A stretch of 51,750 nt of DNA from Methanobacteriota archaeon. Its GTDB lineage: Archaea; Halobacteriota; Methanosarcinia; Methanotrichales; Methanotrichaceae. Below the pieces are notes generated by a model. That model made no database searches, was not told the DNA's origin, and saw only the letters and a list, made by a program, of their open reading frames with translations. The translations under genes and the position numbers were made by a program. Positions 41,400 through 50,734 of the stretch are shown piece by piece (position 1 is the stretch's first letter; every line of letters begins with the position of its first letter). The stretch lies in contig JAKPCO010000001.1 in the NCBI GenBank assembly GCA_029553285.1, forward strand, positions 1-51,750. Direction: 5' to 3'.

Positions 41400-43963
41400 G
41401 AGCTCCTCCTTATCACCACCGTCGCTCTATCGAGCCTGAGAACATCGACCGCCTCTCCCCTGGAGAGCGTCTCCCTCACGATCTCGACCATTTCGGGCGT
41501 GATCTCTGCCCCCTCGATATCAAGGGGCCCGGATGCCAGCATCCTCTCCAGCTCCGCCGGATCCATGGACGTGAGCTTCTTTATGATCTTCCCAGCGTTA
41601 CCCCTGTACCTCGGGCCTATGAGGCGCATCACAGGCTTCACAGCGACCGCCCTGCTCTCGATCTCGGGCTGCCCTTTCCTGAGCTGTACCGGAGCGTTCG
41701 CCACTCCGCTAAGATCAAACGTCTCCAGATCCATCTCTGTGTAGATCTCTATGCCCGGCAGCGGCGCATTCAGCGCCATTCCCCTCTCCGCCTTGTAGCG
41801 CCTTATGGCAGCCGAGATCTCTCTTATCAGAGCCCCCTCAGGGGATGTGTACGTCTCCAGGGAGGGCCAGCTCTGTGTGTGGACGCTCTTTCCTGTGAGC
41901 GAGCTGTAGATCTCCTCCGTGATGAAGGGTATGAAGGGTGCCATGAGCCTGCAGAGGACATCCAGCACCCTGTAGAGCGTCGCCTGTGCAGCCTTCCTCT
42001 CCTCAGAGTCAGGACCGTACAGCCTGGACTTCACGATCTCTATGTAATCATCGGCCAGCACCTCCCACGTGAAGGCGCGTATCGCCCTGAACGCCTCGTC
42101 GAACTGGAAGCCCTCCATCGCATCTGTCACCTTTGATACAAGTGCGCTCAGCTCGCCGAGCAGCCATCGATCGATCTGCGTGAGAGGCGCGTCTGTATCA
42201 GAAGCGAATGGGGCCGCAAATCTGTAGATCGACCAGAGCTTCTGCTGGAACCTGCTCGCAGCAATGATCTCCTTCCACTGGAACATCACATCAGAGCCCG
42301 GAGAGCCGCCGAGGGCTGCCCACTGCCTAAGGGCATCGGCCCCATTCTTCTCGAAGACCTCCTCAGGGATGACGAAGTTGTTCAGCGACTTGGACATCTT
42401 CCTGCCGTCCTCCCCGAGGACCATGCCGTTGATCAGTATCGTATCCCAGGGCTTCACGCCGACGAGCGCCATCGAGCGGAGTATGGTGTAGAACGCCCAC
42501 GTCCTGATTATATCATGACCCTGCGGCCGGAGCTGCGCCGGATACCTCGGATCCCCCCGGCTCAGCCAGCCTGTGACGTGGAGAGCTGATATGGAGCTGT
42601 CCATCCATGTATCCAGAACATCCTCCTCAGGCTCGAACTCGTTCGATCCGCAGCTGCAGCTCACGGGAGGCTGTGTCTTTGTGGGATCGAGCGGCAGCCA
42701 CTCCTCCTTCGCGACCATTACCTCCCCACATCTCCTGCAGTACCAGGCAGGTATCGGCGTTGCGAAGACCCTCTGCCTTGAGATGCACCAGTCCCACTCC
42801 ATGGTCCCTGTCCAGTTCTTGAGCCTGAGCTTCATGTGCTCCGGCACCCACTTGATCTCATCCGCAGTTCTTATTATCACATCCGGGTATATGCGCACGA
42901 ACCACTGTCTCTCGGATAGAATCTCTATCGGGGTCTTGCACCTCCAGCAGAGGCCGACGTTCTGCTCGAGAGGCTCCTGCCTGTAGATAATGCCCCTGGA
43001 GAGCATCTCGTCCACTATCGCCTTCTTCGCCTCCGTGATGCCCATGCCCCTGAACTTCCCGGCGATCTCTGTCAGCCTCCCCTCTCTATCTATGGCCTGT
43101 CTGAGCGGGAGGTTGTGCTCGACCCACCAGCGGACATCCTGCTTGTCGCCGAATGTGCAGATCATGACCACACCCGTGCCGAATGAGGGGTCGACGGCCG
43201 GATCTGATAGGACGGGAACATCATAATCGAAGAGCGGAACCCTCACGCGCTTTCCGACGAATCTGATATGCCTCTCGTCATTCGGATTGACCGCGACAGC
43301 GACACATGCTGGCAGAAGCTCAGGTCTCGTTGTGGCGATCTCAAGGTCTCCGTGATCGGATTCGAAGCGCATGTAGTTCAGTGTGGTCATCCTGGTGTCG
43401 TACTCAACCTCTGCAAATGCTATTGCTGTGGCGCACCTCGGGCACCAGTTGACAGGGTGATCCTCTCTGTATATCATTCCCTTCTCGTACATCCGCACGA
43501 AGGATCGCTGCGTCTTCACGTAGTACTCAGGCTTCATCGTGACGTACTCGTTCGACCAGTCAGTTGAGATTCCCAAACGTATTATCGTGCGTCGCATCCT
43601 CTCTATCGCCTGAGCGGTCATCTCCTCGCAGAGCCTGCGGAACTCCTCCCTTGGGACCTGATTCTTGGTTATGTGATACGTCTCCTCGACCTTGACCTCT
43701 GTCGGAAGACCGTGACAGTCCCATCCCTGGGGAAACATGACGTTGTAGCCGCGCATGCGCTTGTACCTGGCCACGAAGTCGATGTAGCACCAGTTGAGGG
43801 CGTTTCCGATATGGAAGTTCCCGGTGGGATAGGGTGGAGGTGTATCGATTATGTACTGCGGCTTCTCCGATCCCCAGTCGAAGTAATAGACGGATGGATC
43901 CCACCTCTCAATCCACTTCTCCTCTACCTCTCTGAAGTTGTACTCCTTGGAGATCTCGCTCAT
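41396..43963 (-). CDS. valS: Valyl-tRNA synthetase
   Basis: 855 residues. The class I HIGH motif appears as FHIGNALNW after PPPYPTGN, the KMSKS motif as [12 protein letters not shown], and the connective editing domain shows [17 protein letters not shown]. Valyl specificity fits [14 protein letters not shown] and the C-terminal anticodon-binding domain. ATG 43963 follows AGGAG; the upstream GTG at 43981 would place that ribosome site inside the gene. It is followed by the CYTH gene and is divergent from tsr3. Confidence 0.95.
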   Translation of the reverse strand: MSEISKEYNFREVEEKWIERWDPSVYYFDWGSEKPQYIIDTPPPYPTGNFHIGNALNWCYIDFVARYKRMRGYNVMFPQGWDCHGLPTEVKVEETYHITKNQVPREEFRRLCEEMTAQAIERMRRTIIRLGISTDWSNEYVTMKPEYYVKTQRSFVRMYEKGMIYREDHPVNWCPRCATAIAFAEVEYDTRMTTLNYMRFESDHGDLEIATTRPELLPACVAVAVNPNDERHIRFVGKRVRVPLFDYDVPVLSDPAVDPSFGTGVVMICTFGDKQDVRWWVEHNLPLRQAIDREGRLTEIAGKFRGMGITEAKKAIVDEMLSRGIIYRQEPLEQNVGLCWRCKTPIEILSERQWFVRIYPDVIIRTADEIKWVPEHMKLRLKNWTGTMEWDWCISRQRVFATPIPAWYCRRCGEVMVAKEEWLPLDPTKTQPPVSCSCGSNEFEPEEDVLDTWMDSSISALHVTGWLSRGDPRYPAQLRPQGHDIIRTWAFYTILRSMALVGVKPWDTILINGMVLGEDGRKMSKSLNNFVIPEEVFEKNGADALRQWAALGGSPGSDVMFQWKEIIAASRFQQKLWSIYRFAAPFASDTDAPLTQIDRWLLGELSALVSKVTDAMEGFQFDEAFRAIRAFTWEVLADDYIEIVKSRLYGPDSEERKAAQATLYRVLDVLCRLMAPFIPFITEEIYSSLTGKSVHTQSWPSLETYTSPEGALIREISAAIRRYKAERGMALNAPLPGIEIYTEMDLETFDLSGVANAPVQLRKGQPEIESRAVAVKPVMRLIGPRYRGNAGKIIKKLTSMDPAELERMLASGPLDIEGAEITPEMVEIVRETLSRGEAVDVLRLDRATVVIRRSS

Positions 43964-44051
43964 CGGGATAGCTCCTGACACTTCTCCCTTATAGGGATGT
44001 ACGGAGAGTTAAACACAACGTTAATAGGATTATCGGTTACACTCTGTTGAG

Positions 44052-44540
44052 ATGCATCTCCTGATATACCACGCAAACCAGTGCGATCCGAAGAAATGCA
44101 CGGGAAGAAAGCTGGCGCGCTTCGGGATTGCAAGACTGACACACAGAATCGCCGATCTCAGAGGTTATCTGATTCTGAGCCCGTTCTCTGAGCGGGCGCT
44201 GTCGCCGGCAGATAGATTCAGGGGAAAAGGGCTCGCAGCCCTCGACTGCAGCTGGGCGGAGGCAGAGAGTGTCTTCGAGAGGGTTCAGGCAAGCACAAGA
44301 GCACTGCCGTTTCTCCTTGCTGCAAACCCTGTGAACTTCGGCAGGCCCTTCAGGTTATCGACTGCGGAGGCACTTGCAGCTGCTCTTTTCATTCTGGGCG
44401 AGAGGGAGCAGGCAGAGCTTGTGCTCTCTAAGTTCTCCTGGGGGCACACATTCCTGGAGCTCAACAGGGAGCCCCTCGAGGAGTACGCAGCCGCAAGGGA
44501 CAGCGCTGAGGTCGTGAGGATACAGAGCGAGTACATGTGA
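44052..44540 (+). CDS. tsr3: rRNA aminocarboxypropyltransferase Tsr3 (DUF367)
   Basis: 162 residues beginning [20 protein letters not shown], the hallmark of the Tsr3/DUF367 family. [26 protein letters not shown] and [25 protein letters not shown] follow. Tsr3 adds the aminocarboxypropyl group from SAM to a hypermodified uridine of small-subunit rRNA. The length is normal for an archaeal member. Single gene, divergent from valS. Confidence 0.95.
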   Translation: MHLLIYHANQCDPKKCTGRKLARFGIARLTHRIADLRGYLILSPFSERALSPADRFRGKGLAALDCSWAEAESVFERVQASTRALPFLLAANPVNFGRPFRLSTAEALAAALFILGEREQAELVLSKFSWGHTFLELNREPLEEYAAARDSAEVVRIQSEYM

Positions 44541-44583
44541 ATTCCCTCTGTGAATGGTGATGACTTCCTCCCACTTCGACTTC

Positions 44584-44616
44584 TTTCGACAGGGGTCGAA
44601 AGGCTTCGAGCGAAGC
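44584..44616. repeat. Adjacent perfect hairpins
   Basis: TTTCGAC-AGGG-GTCGAAA (44584-44601) and GCTTCG-AG-CGAAGC (44603-44616) stand side by side. Both are built on the TTCGA core that also makes up the extra hairpin of dispersed elements B and C. Confidence 0.55.
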
Positions 44617-44659
44617 TCGTCGAAAATCTCTGTGCTGCGCATCATTCGATAAAAAGAAC

Positions 44660-44809
44660 CGCTCTTGTGTGCGCAGCAACTTGCAGAGCATGCAATGCGG
44701 TCTCTGAAAGCATTCATTGCCACACTTTCGACTACATCGAAGGTAAGTCGAAACGAATGCATAGCATGACCTCCTGCTCCTTCGGCAAGTTATCAGATGG
44801 ATAAGAGCG
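44660..44809 (+). repeat. Dispersed element C with extra hairpin
   Basis: Ends CGCTCTTG and AAGAGCG. Inside are GCAACTTGCAGAGCATGCAA, the TTTCGACTACATCGAAGG hairpin with GTAAGTCGAAACGAATGCAT, and CGGCAAGTTATCAGATGGAT. It lies 3' of hsp20 and resembles copy B in carrying the central insertion. Confidence 0.72.
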
Positions 44810-44895
44810 AAAAGAGCTACGTAACTTACAGTAGCATAAAACCTTACAGTATCAGAAAAGAGCGCAATTAAATAAAAAATTGCAAAATTTGCTCT

Positions 44896-45483
44896 TTACT
44901 CTATCTTGACCTCCTTGCCCTTCCGCTTCTCCTTCTTCTCGAGCGTCAGGGTGAGCACGCCGTTGTTGTAGGTGGCCTTCGCACTGTCTGGGTCTACCGG
45001 GCGCTCCAGCTGGATCATCTTGTAGAACCTCTTCTCGTCATCAGTCCTGATCTCGACGCTGTCCTCGGCGACATCAAGCTTGACATTGGACTTGTCCACA
45101 CCAGGCAGCTCCACGAAGATCTTGTAGCTGTCCTTCTCCTCCATTATATCGACGAGAGGCTCGCGACCTATGCTGGCCTCGATGCCGCGATATGAGGGCC
45201 TGATGTTGCCGAACTCCCTGAAGATCGGCTCCTTCCCTGGCTCGACCACGTAGCTGAAGCCGTACACGAACGGCCCGTACCTTCTGACCTTGCCCTCAGG
45301 GGTCTCCTCCTCTCTGACAAACTCCCTGAACTCCTTCGGCATCTCGGTCTCAAACCTCTTTATCATCTCCTCGAAGGGGGACAGGAACCAGTCCTCCTCA
45401 AAGCGCTCCTTCCGCTCGAACGGGAATCCTCTCATGAAGCTCTCGAAGATATCAAAGATCGACGGATACCTTCTCCTCCACAT
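44896..45483 (-). CDS. hsp20: Small heat shock protein, Hsp20 family
   Basis: 195 residues. A long N-terminal arm (FDIFESFMRGFPFERKERFEEDW) precedes the alpha-crystallin domain of about 90 residues, from PLVDIMEEKDSYKIFVELPGV to YNNGVLTLTLEKKE. The C-terminal tail is short and Lys-rich (KRKGKEVKIE), with only a degenerate VKI in place of the usual IxI/V anchor. It holds unfolding proteins in oligomers. ATG 45483 follows GAGGTGA; the longer frame to 45558 has no support. It is flanked on both sides by copies of the dispersed element. Confidence 0.93.
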   Translation of the reverse strand: MWRRRYPSIFDIFESFMRGFPFERKERFEEDWFLSPFEEMIKRFETEMPKEFREFVREEETPEGKVRRYGPFVYGFSYVVEPGKEPIFREFGNIRPSYRGIEASIGREPLVDIMEEKDSYKIFVELPGVDKSNVKLDVAEDSVEIRTDDEKRFYKMIQLERPVDPDSAKATYNNGVLTLTLEKKEKRKGKEVKIE

Positions 45484-45500
45484 TCTTTTCACCTCGGTAT

Positions 45501-45530
45501 GTACTAGTTTTGAGGTACTATAAATAGTTT
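45501..45530 (-). promoter_or_regulatory. hsp20 promoter with GTACTA direct repeats
   Basis: The minus-strand TATA CTATTTATA (45519-45527) lies about 36 nt before the ATG. GTACTA occurs twice on the plus strand, at 45501-45506 and 45515-45520, 14 nt apart and between TATA and the expected start site. This is a possible heat-shock repressor operator. Confidence 0.5.
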
Positions 45531-45608
45531 TCTGTAAAACAGGCATACGCTGATTCATGAAAAATAATTTTGCTTTGTTTCAGGCGGGCAGCATGCATAC
45601 TCGCAGAG

Positions 45609-45749
45609 AAAATTCGCGCGCTCTTAGTGTTTGGCAACTTGCAGGTCGTGCAATGTGGTTGTTGAACGCACTTATTCATTCACCAAGAATGCATGGCAGG
45701 ACCAGTGCTTCTACGGGCAAGTTATCATATGGATAAGAGCGAATTCGCG
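45609..45749 (+). repeat. Dispersed element D (141 nt)
   Basis: Runs from AAAATTCGCGCGCTCTTA to TAAGAGCGAATTCGCG, with the same inner arms GGCAACTTGC and GGGCAAGTT as copy A. It lies upstream of hsp20, in the 454-nt gap before the DJ-1 gene. Confidence 0.8.
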
Positions 45750-45937
45750 AAAAATCTCACTGTCCCAGATGACTTGCAGATATGCAAATTTGTCCGAAGA
45801 AAGTGTCTCCGCCACACAAAAGCCCACCCAAAAGCAGCAAGCAACAGGTTTCTGAATCCGGATCTTACAGAGAGGACCAGATACGTGCCCATCAAATATA
45901 TCTGTTCTGCAATCATATTCAGATTGGAGGTTCTGTC
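45750..45937. other. Upstream region of the DJ-1 family gene
   Basis: After element D there is about 190 nt without a gene. A TATA-like AAATATATC at 45895-45903 and a GGAGG site at 45926-45930 serve the DJ-1 gene. I see nothing else in this stretch. Confidence 0.55.
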
Positions 45938-46486
45938 ATGAAGGTTGTGGTGCCGCTTGCTGAGGGCTTTGAGGAGATCGAATTTGTGACAGTGGTTGAC
46001 ATCCTCAGGCGCGCTGGAATCGATGTGGAGGTCGCCGGCCTTAGGGACGGTCCGGTCCGGGGCTCACATAATGTGAGGATTATTCCGGACACCACATTCG
46101 AGCGGGTGGACCTCAACAGCGCGGATGCGATAGTGCTCCCTGGAGGGAATCCCGGGTTCATAAATCTCGGCAATGACGAACGAGTTCTGGATGCTGTCCG
46201 GAGGATGTCTGCCGCTGGCAGGTACGTGGCCGCGATCTGCGGCGCACCGTCTGTCCTCGTGAAGGCTGGGATTCTGAACGGCCGGATGGCCACGGTCCAT
46301 CCAGCTGGAAAAGAGGAGGTTGCTGCATGCGCGCGGTACATGGACGAGCGAGTTGTCGTTGATGGTAAGATCGTCACGAGCCAGGGACCGGGTACGGCCA
46401 TGGACTTCGCCCTCAAGCTTGTCGAGCTCCTCGCCGGAAGGGAGGCCATGCTGAAAGTCGGGAGAGAGATACTGGCCCTGAAGTAG
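45938..46486 (+). CDS. DJ-1/PfpI family protein
   Basis: 182 residues. LAEGFEEIEFVTVVDILRRAG includes the conserved acidic residue next to the nucleophile. The nucleophile elbow is AAICGAPSVLVKAGIL, followed by ATVHPAG and TSQGPGTAMDFALKLVELLAG. This fits the DJ-1 branch (deglycase/chaperone or stress protein) rather than the PfpI protease branch, though chemistry cannot be settled from sequence. ATG 45938 follows GGAGG; upstream codons of the longer frame are non-coding in character. It stands next to hsp20, divergently, suggesting a stress locus. Confidence 0.9.
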   Translation: MKVVVPLAEGFEEIEFVTVVDILRRAGIDVEVAGLRDGPVRGSHNVRIIPDTTFERVDLNSADAIVLPGGNPGFINLGNDERVLDAVRRMSAAGRYVAAICGAPSVLVKAGILNGRMATVHPAGKEEVAACARYMDERVVVDGKIVTSQGPGTAMDFALKLVELLAGREAMLKVGREILALK

Positions 46487-46634
46487 CTCGATACGCTCAG
46501 ATGTTCATAGGACCGCCTGTCTCGCATGGGATATCCGGTCTTCATGCAGAAGTATTGAGATGGCTGACGATCGCATACCATCAACAGTGACGGAGAAATT
46601 CGATGGGAAAAAGAGCCCCGGCCACGCCGGCCGG

Positions 46635-49487
46635 TCACTCTATGTATATCGCAGGCCTTCCAGGTTCTGCATTCTGGGCCCTGCCCTTCGGGTCGTATGC
46701 GGGGTTATCAGCGGGATAGACCTCGACCGGGCAGCTGAACGCCTGAGAAAGATACTCCCTCTCCCTGGAGAGTATCCCGAGCTCGTCCAGATCAAGCACA
46801 TCCCCGCTCAGAGCATGTGCTGACTTCGCAAGCCTGCCTGCATACTTTGGAGCATCCTTCTTGTGGCTCTGGATCTCGGGATGGCTCATCGCGGATTTCA
46901 TCAGAGCGCTCATCTCGAGCCTCCCGCCCTTCGAGACCTCCAGAGCCAGGCGGAGCATCTCTTTCTTCCATACAGGAGTTGTGTAAAGCACGATCCTTCC
47001 GGGCTTCGTCTTCGTCACCCTTATGATCTCCTCGATATCCCTCTGGGTCTGCTCCAGGTAGGCCTCGGCACGCTCTGCCTGCTCATCTATGAGCGATGTA
47101 TCCGGAACGGGCCATGGCGCCCTTGAGACGTACCCCTCGCCAATGTTCTGCCAGATCTCCTCGCAGATGTGAGGGGTGAACGGAGCCATCAGTCTGACCC
47201 ACACATTCAGTATCCTGCGGAGCTGGTTTCTTCCTCCTCTCCTCTCGTACCATCTCAGATCGTTTAGCATGTGGTAGAACGCGCTCTGAAGCGCCCTTCT
47301 CGTCTGGATGTTGTTCAGCGCATCTGTCGTCTCGATTATCCTGCGCTGCAGTCTTGATAACATCCACCTGTCGATCAGTGTCAGCTCCGCGCTCTCATCT
47401 ATGTCATTCCTCTCGATGATCTCCCTGGCGAGCGCGTAGAACCTCTCGACCTGCCCGCGCGTCGCCTGAGCGCCGTCGTTTCTCCAGTCCGCATCCTGTG
47501 TGTACTCTGCATTCGCAAGTATGTACAGCCTGGTGACGTCAGCTCCGTTCTCTGCCACAGCCTGCTTGAGCGTGAGTATCGGCCCTCTTGACTTCGACAT
47601 CTTCTGGCCCTCCAGAGAGACGAACCCGTTCACGGCTATCGCCCTGGGCCAGAGGCTCTCCGGAAATATCGCCACGTGGTGGTACAGGAAGAAGAGCAGG
47701 TGGTTTGCCACCAGATCCTTTCCGGAGGTTCTGAGATCCACGGGATACCAGTACTCGAAGTCCTCGCGTATCTGTCTGACAGTCTCAACGTCCACTCCTG
47801 TGAGGGCTGCGACCTCCTCAGGCGAGCCCTTTCCGAGGAAGATGTGATCGAAGAACTGCGGGACCAGCCGGTCTGTCTTCATGCCCGCATTCACATACTT
47901 CGCCAGGATGTAGAAAGCCATGTAGATGGTGCTGTCAGCCAGCGACTCGATCAGCCACTCCCTGTCCCAGGGAAGCCTGGTCCCCAGACCTTTTCGCCTT
48001 GCGCACGCCTTGTCCTTGAGCCAGTCGATCTTGTTGATGAACTCCGCGCGCATATCCTCGGGAATGATCCGCATGCCGGCAAGACACTCCAGCACCCTGG
48101 ACTTCCATACGGGATCAGAGTACTCCAGGAACCACTGATCGCGGACCATCTTGACGACACATCTCGCCCCGCACCTGCAGATAACCGGAGTCTCGCTGAA
48201 CTCGTAAAAGATCTCTGCAACACCCTGATCTATGAGATCCTGGAGCAGGACGTCCTTTATCCTGTGCACCGGAGTTCCGGCGTATCTTCCGGTGATCTCC
48301 TTCAGCACGCCATTGTGAAACTCCCTGCGGTAGACGAGCTTCGTCGCCTCCTCAGCTTTCGGATCGTTCTGATCCTTCACACCCAGCTCGTTAACGGCAT
48401 CCACCGCCGGGAACTCTCCATACTCCGGCACGGATATCAGGGAGATGAATTTTATATTGCGAATATCCTCTGTTATGCCATACCTGCTCAGATCCGCATC
48501 GTAGAGATCCCTGAGCGCGAGGTAATCCAGAGGCGCGTGAGCGGGGACGGACATGACTATTCCGGAGCCACTGTCGGGATCGACGAAGGTGGCTGGCAGG
48601 ATGATGATCTCATCTCCGGTTACAGGATTCCTGGCCTTCTTCCCGATCAGCTCCTCCCCCGAGATCTCGCCGATCTTCTCAACGGATCTGTCAGTGAATG
48701 TGAGCTTGTGATACGCCTGTGGGCTCACTATCCATATCTCATCATTCACCTTTGCCACGTAATGAACGACATCTGGATTAACCCAGAGGTTCGTCACTCC
48801 GAAGACGGTCTCAGGACGGAGTGTGGCACATGGAAGCACCTTATCATCAAGCCTGAACTTTATCAGGGTGAAGTCAAGTATCGTTGCGTCCTCTCCCCTC
48901 AGTATATCGTGATCCTCCACTGGATTCTGATCGTTGGGACACCATCTCACAGGATGCGAGCCCTTCGTGACATATCCCTTCTCCCGGAGTATTCCGAACT
49001 GCCACTCGATGAACCTGTTGTACGCTGGATCTGTTGTTGTGAACTCCCTCCTCCAGTCTATGGAGTAGCCTATGCTCCTCATGGCGAGCTTCGCCTGCTT
49101 CCTAAAGTAATCGACTATGGCCTCAGGAGTTGTGAGCTTCTCCAGCTCCTCCTCTGGTATGCCGTGCAGCCTTGTGTACACATCCCATATCAGCGGATCG
49201 CGGTTCGCAATCAGCTCGCTGAGCCCGACTATCGGGGTACCTGTCGCGTGGAATGCCATCGGGAAGAGAACATTCTCGCCCAGCATTCTGTGATACCGGG
49301 CTATGGCATCGCCTATCGTGAAGGTGCGTGTATGTCCAGCGTGAAGGTTGCCGTTCAGGTACGGATATGGTATAGTCAGGAAGAACTTCTTTCTCAAATC
49401 AGGCTCTGCGTGAAATACGCCCTCCTCCTCCCATATCTTCTGCCACTTCGCCTCGATCTCATGCGCTGAATACTCTTTACGCAACAT
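46635..49487 (-). CDS. leuS: Leucyl-tRNA synthetase (archaeal type)
   Basis: 950 residues, class I. The HIGH motif appears as NLHAGHTRTF after IPYPYLNG, and KMSKS in GQKMSKSRGPILTL. A large CP1 editing domain includes VTGDEIIILPATFVDPDSGSG and VPAHAPLDYLAL. The archaeal/eukaryotic arrangement is clear from length and the C-terminal domain. It is encoded 11 nt after dapL on the same strand. Long open frames on the opposite strand are shadows of its codon bias. Confidence 0.96.
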   Translation of the reverse strand: MLRKEYSAHEIEAKWQKIWEEEGVFHAEPDLRKKFFLTIPYPYLNGNLHAGHTRTFTIGDAIARYHRMLGENVLFPMAFHATGTPIVGLSELIANRDPLIWDVYTRLHGIPEEELEKLTTPEAIVDYFRKQAKLAMRSIGYSIDWRREFTTTDPAYNRFIEWQFGILREKGYVTKGSHPVRWCPNDQNPVEDHDILRGEDATILDFTLIKFRLDDKVLPCATLRPETVFGVTNLWVNPDVVHYVAKVNDEIWIVSPQAYHKLTFTDRSVEKIGEISGEELIGKKARNPVTGDEIIILPATFVDPDSGSGIVMSVPAHAPLDYLALRDLYDADLSRYGITEDIRNIKFISLISVPEYGEFPAVDAVNELGVKDQNDPKAEEATKLVYRREFHNGVLKEITGRYAGTPVHRIKDVLLQDLIDQGVAEIFYEFSETPVICRCGARCVVKMVRDQWFLEYSDPVWKSRVLECLAGMRIIPEDMRAEFINKIDWLKDKACARRKGLGTRLPWDREWLIESLADSTIYMAFYILAKYVNAGMKTDRLVPQFFDHIFLGKGSPEEVAALTGVDVETVRQIREDFEYWYPVDLRTSGKDLVANHLLFFLYHHVAIFPESLWPRAIAVNGFVSLEGQKMSKSRGPILTLKQAVAENGADVTRLYILANAEYTQDADWRNDGAQATRGQVERFYALAREIIERNDIDESAELTLIDRWMLSRLQRRIIETTDALNNIQTRRALQSAFYHMLNDLRWYERRGGRNQLRRILNVWVRLMAPFTPHICEEIWQNIGEGYVSRAPWPVPDTSLIDEQAERAEAYLEQTQRDIEEIIRVTKTKPGRIVLYTTPVWKKEMLRLALEVSKGGRLEMSALMKSAMSHPEIQSHKKDAPKYAGRLAKSAHALSGDVLDLDELGILSREREYLSQAFSCPVEVYPADNPAYDPKGRAQNAEPGRPAIYIE

Positions 49488-49498
49488 ACACCCTCCTC

Positions 49499-50653
49499 TC
49501 AGAGATTCCTAAGCCTTTCAGCAGCCATCTCGATCCTCTCTGTGGGCTGGGTCACAGAGAGCCTTATGTAGCCTTCGCCATGCTCGCCGAATCCGACGCC
49601 TGGTGTTACGACTATACCCGTCCTCTCGAGAAGCATCTTGGCATACTCCCTGGAGTCCCCGCCGGTCCACGCCCAGAGGTAGAACGTCGCATTCGGCTTC
49701 GAGAGCTCAAGACCAATATCGCAGAGCGCTGAGTACAGGATCCCGATCCGCTCTCTGTACACAGACCTCAATCCATCTACGACCTCCGGCGGGCTTCTGA
49801 GAGCGGCTATCCCAGCGTCCTGGACTGCGCCGAAGTTCCCGGAGTCGATGTTCGACTTGACCCTGCCGATGCCCTCGATGATCCTGGAGCTTCCCGAGAC
49901 CATGCCTATGCGCCAGCCTGTCATGTTATACGTCTTGGACAGTGAATGAAACTCAACAGCCACATCCTTCGCTCCGGGCACCTGGAGTATGCTGGGAGGC
50001 CGCCCGTCGAAGTATATCTCGGAGTAGGGGTTGTCGTGCATCACCAGAATCCCGTACTCGCGGGCGAGATCCACAAGCTCCCGGAAGAAATCAAGTCCAG
50101 CAACAGCTCCAGTCGGATTGTTCGGATAGTTCAGAAAGATCAGCCTGGGCCTCCAGTTCGGGTCCTGCTCCAGCCTCGCCCTGATGCTTCGGATATCGGG
50201 GAGAAACGAGTTCTTCTTCAGGAGAGGCATACTCTCAGGGATGCCACCTGCGAACATCACCGCTGTGCCGTAAACTGTATACGCCGGATCTGGGACGAGG
50301 ACCCTGTCTCCAGGGTTCACGAACGCGAGCGGGGCGTGCGCGAGCCCCTCCTTCGACCCTATGAGGGTCAGTATCTCTGTGGAGGGATCCAGATCAACAC
50401 CGAAGAGATCGCGATACCACTCAGCCACTGCCTCTCTGAACTCGATCTTTCCCTCGTAAGATGGATACTGATGGTTTGCAGGTCTCTTCACAGCCTCGCA
50501 CATCTCTCTAACGATATGCTCAGGCGTTGGGATGTCCGGGTCGCCCACGCTCAGATCTATGACATCAACGCCCCTCTCTCTCGCTCTCCTCTTGATTCCA
50601 TCGATCTCGGCGAACAGATAGGGAGGAAGGGATTTTATCCGATCAGCGTACAT
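49499..50653 (-). CDS. dapL: LL-diaminopimelate aminotransferase-type class I/II aminotransferase
   Basis: 384 residues, PLP-dependent fold type I. The N-terminus IDLSVGDPDIPTPEHIVREM, ANHQYPSYEGKIEFREAVA, LNYPNNPTGAV, and the PLP-lysine motif SLSKTYNMTGWRIGMVSG fit the archaeal/bacterial DapL group. DapL makes LL-diaminopimelate from tetrahydrodipicolinate for lysine synthesis. A broader-specificity aminotransferase cannot be excluded. GGAGAGATATGA precedes the ATG. First gene of a dapL-leuS pair, divergent from hel308. Confidence 0.85.
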   Translation of the reverse strand: MYADRIKSLPPYLFAEIDGIKRRARERGVDVIDLSVGDPDIPTPEHIVREMCEAVKRPANHQYPSYEGKIEFREAVAEWYRDLFGVDLDPSTEILTLIGSKEGLAHAPLAFVNPGDRVLVPDPAYTVYGTAVMFAGGIPESMPLLKKNSFLPDIRSIRARLEQDPNWRPRLIFLNYPNNPTGAVAGLDFFRELVDLAREYGILVMHDNPYSEIYFDGRPPSILQVPGAKDVAVEFHSLSKTYNMTGWRIGMVSGSSRIIEGIGRVKSNIDSGNFGAVQDAGIAALRSPPEVVDGLRSVYRERIGILYSALCDIGLELSKPNATFYLWAWTGGDSREYAKMLLERTGIVVTPGVGFGEHGEGYIRLSVTQPTERIEMAAERLRNL

Positions 50654-50710
50654 TCATATCTCTCCGATGATGCTGGAGATCCAGATGCTGCCGCATCTAG
50701 TAGCGCTGTT

Positions 50711-50720
50711 TAGTATATAA
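50711..50720. promoter_or_regulatory. Shared divergent TATA for dapL and hel308
   Basis: TAGTATATAA lies in an 81-nt divergent gap. On the minus strand it is about 60 nt from the dapL ATG, giving a leader. On the plus strand only about 15 nt separate it from the hel308 ATG, unusually short even for a leaderless start. Confidence 0.45.
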
Positions 50721-50734
50721 GGGTAAGGGGATTC

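Larger units (their letters stand above)
44541..44895. other. 355-nt gene-free stretch with TCGA hairpins and element C
   Basis: Contains a cluster of TTCGA-based hairpins (44584-44616) and the dispersed element C (44660-44809), then an AT-rich 3' flank of hsp20. No gene was found. Confidence 0.65.

Noticed and set aside
46487-46634. A possible 29-codon frame between the DJ-1 gene and leuS
   Set aside because: Too short, no promoter or ribosome site, and it lies between convergent gene ends.
47676-49469. A 597-codon open frame opposite leuS
   Set aside because: It lies fully antisense to the well-supported leucyl-tRNA synthetase, has no recognisable domain, and reflects codon bias of the real gene. 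The same reasoning removes long antisense frames in aroA, cobS, mtd and the 9753-11285 gene.
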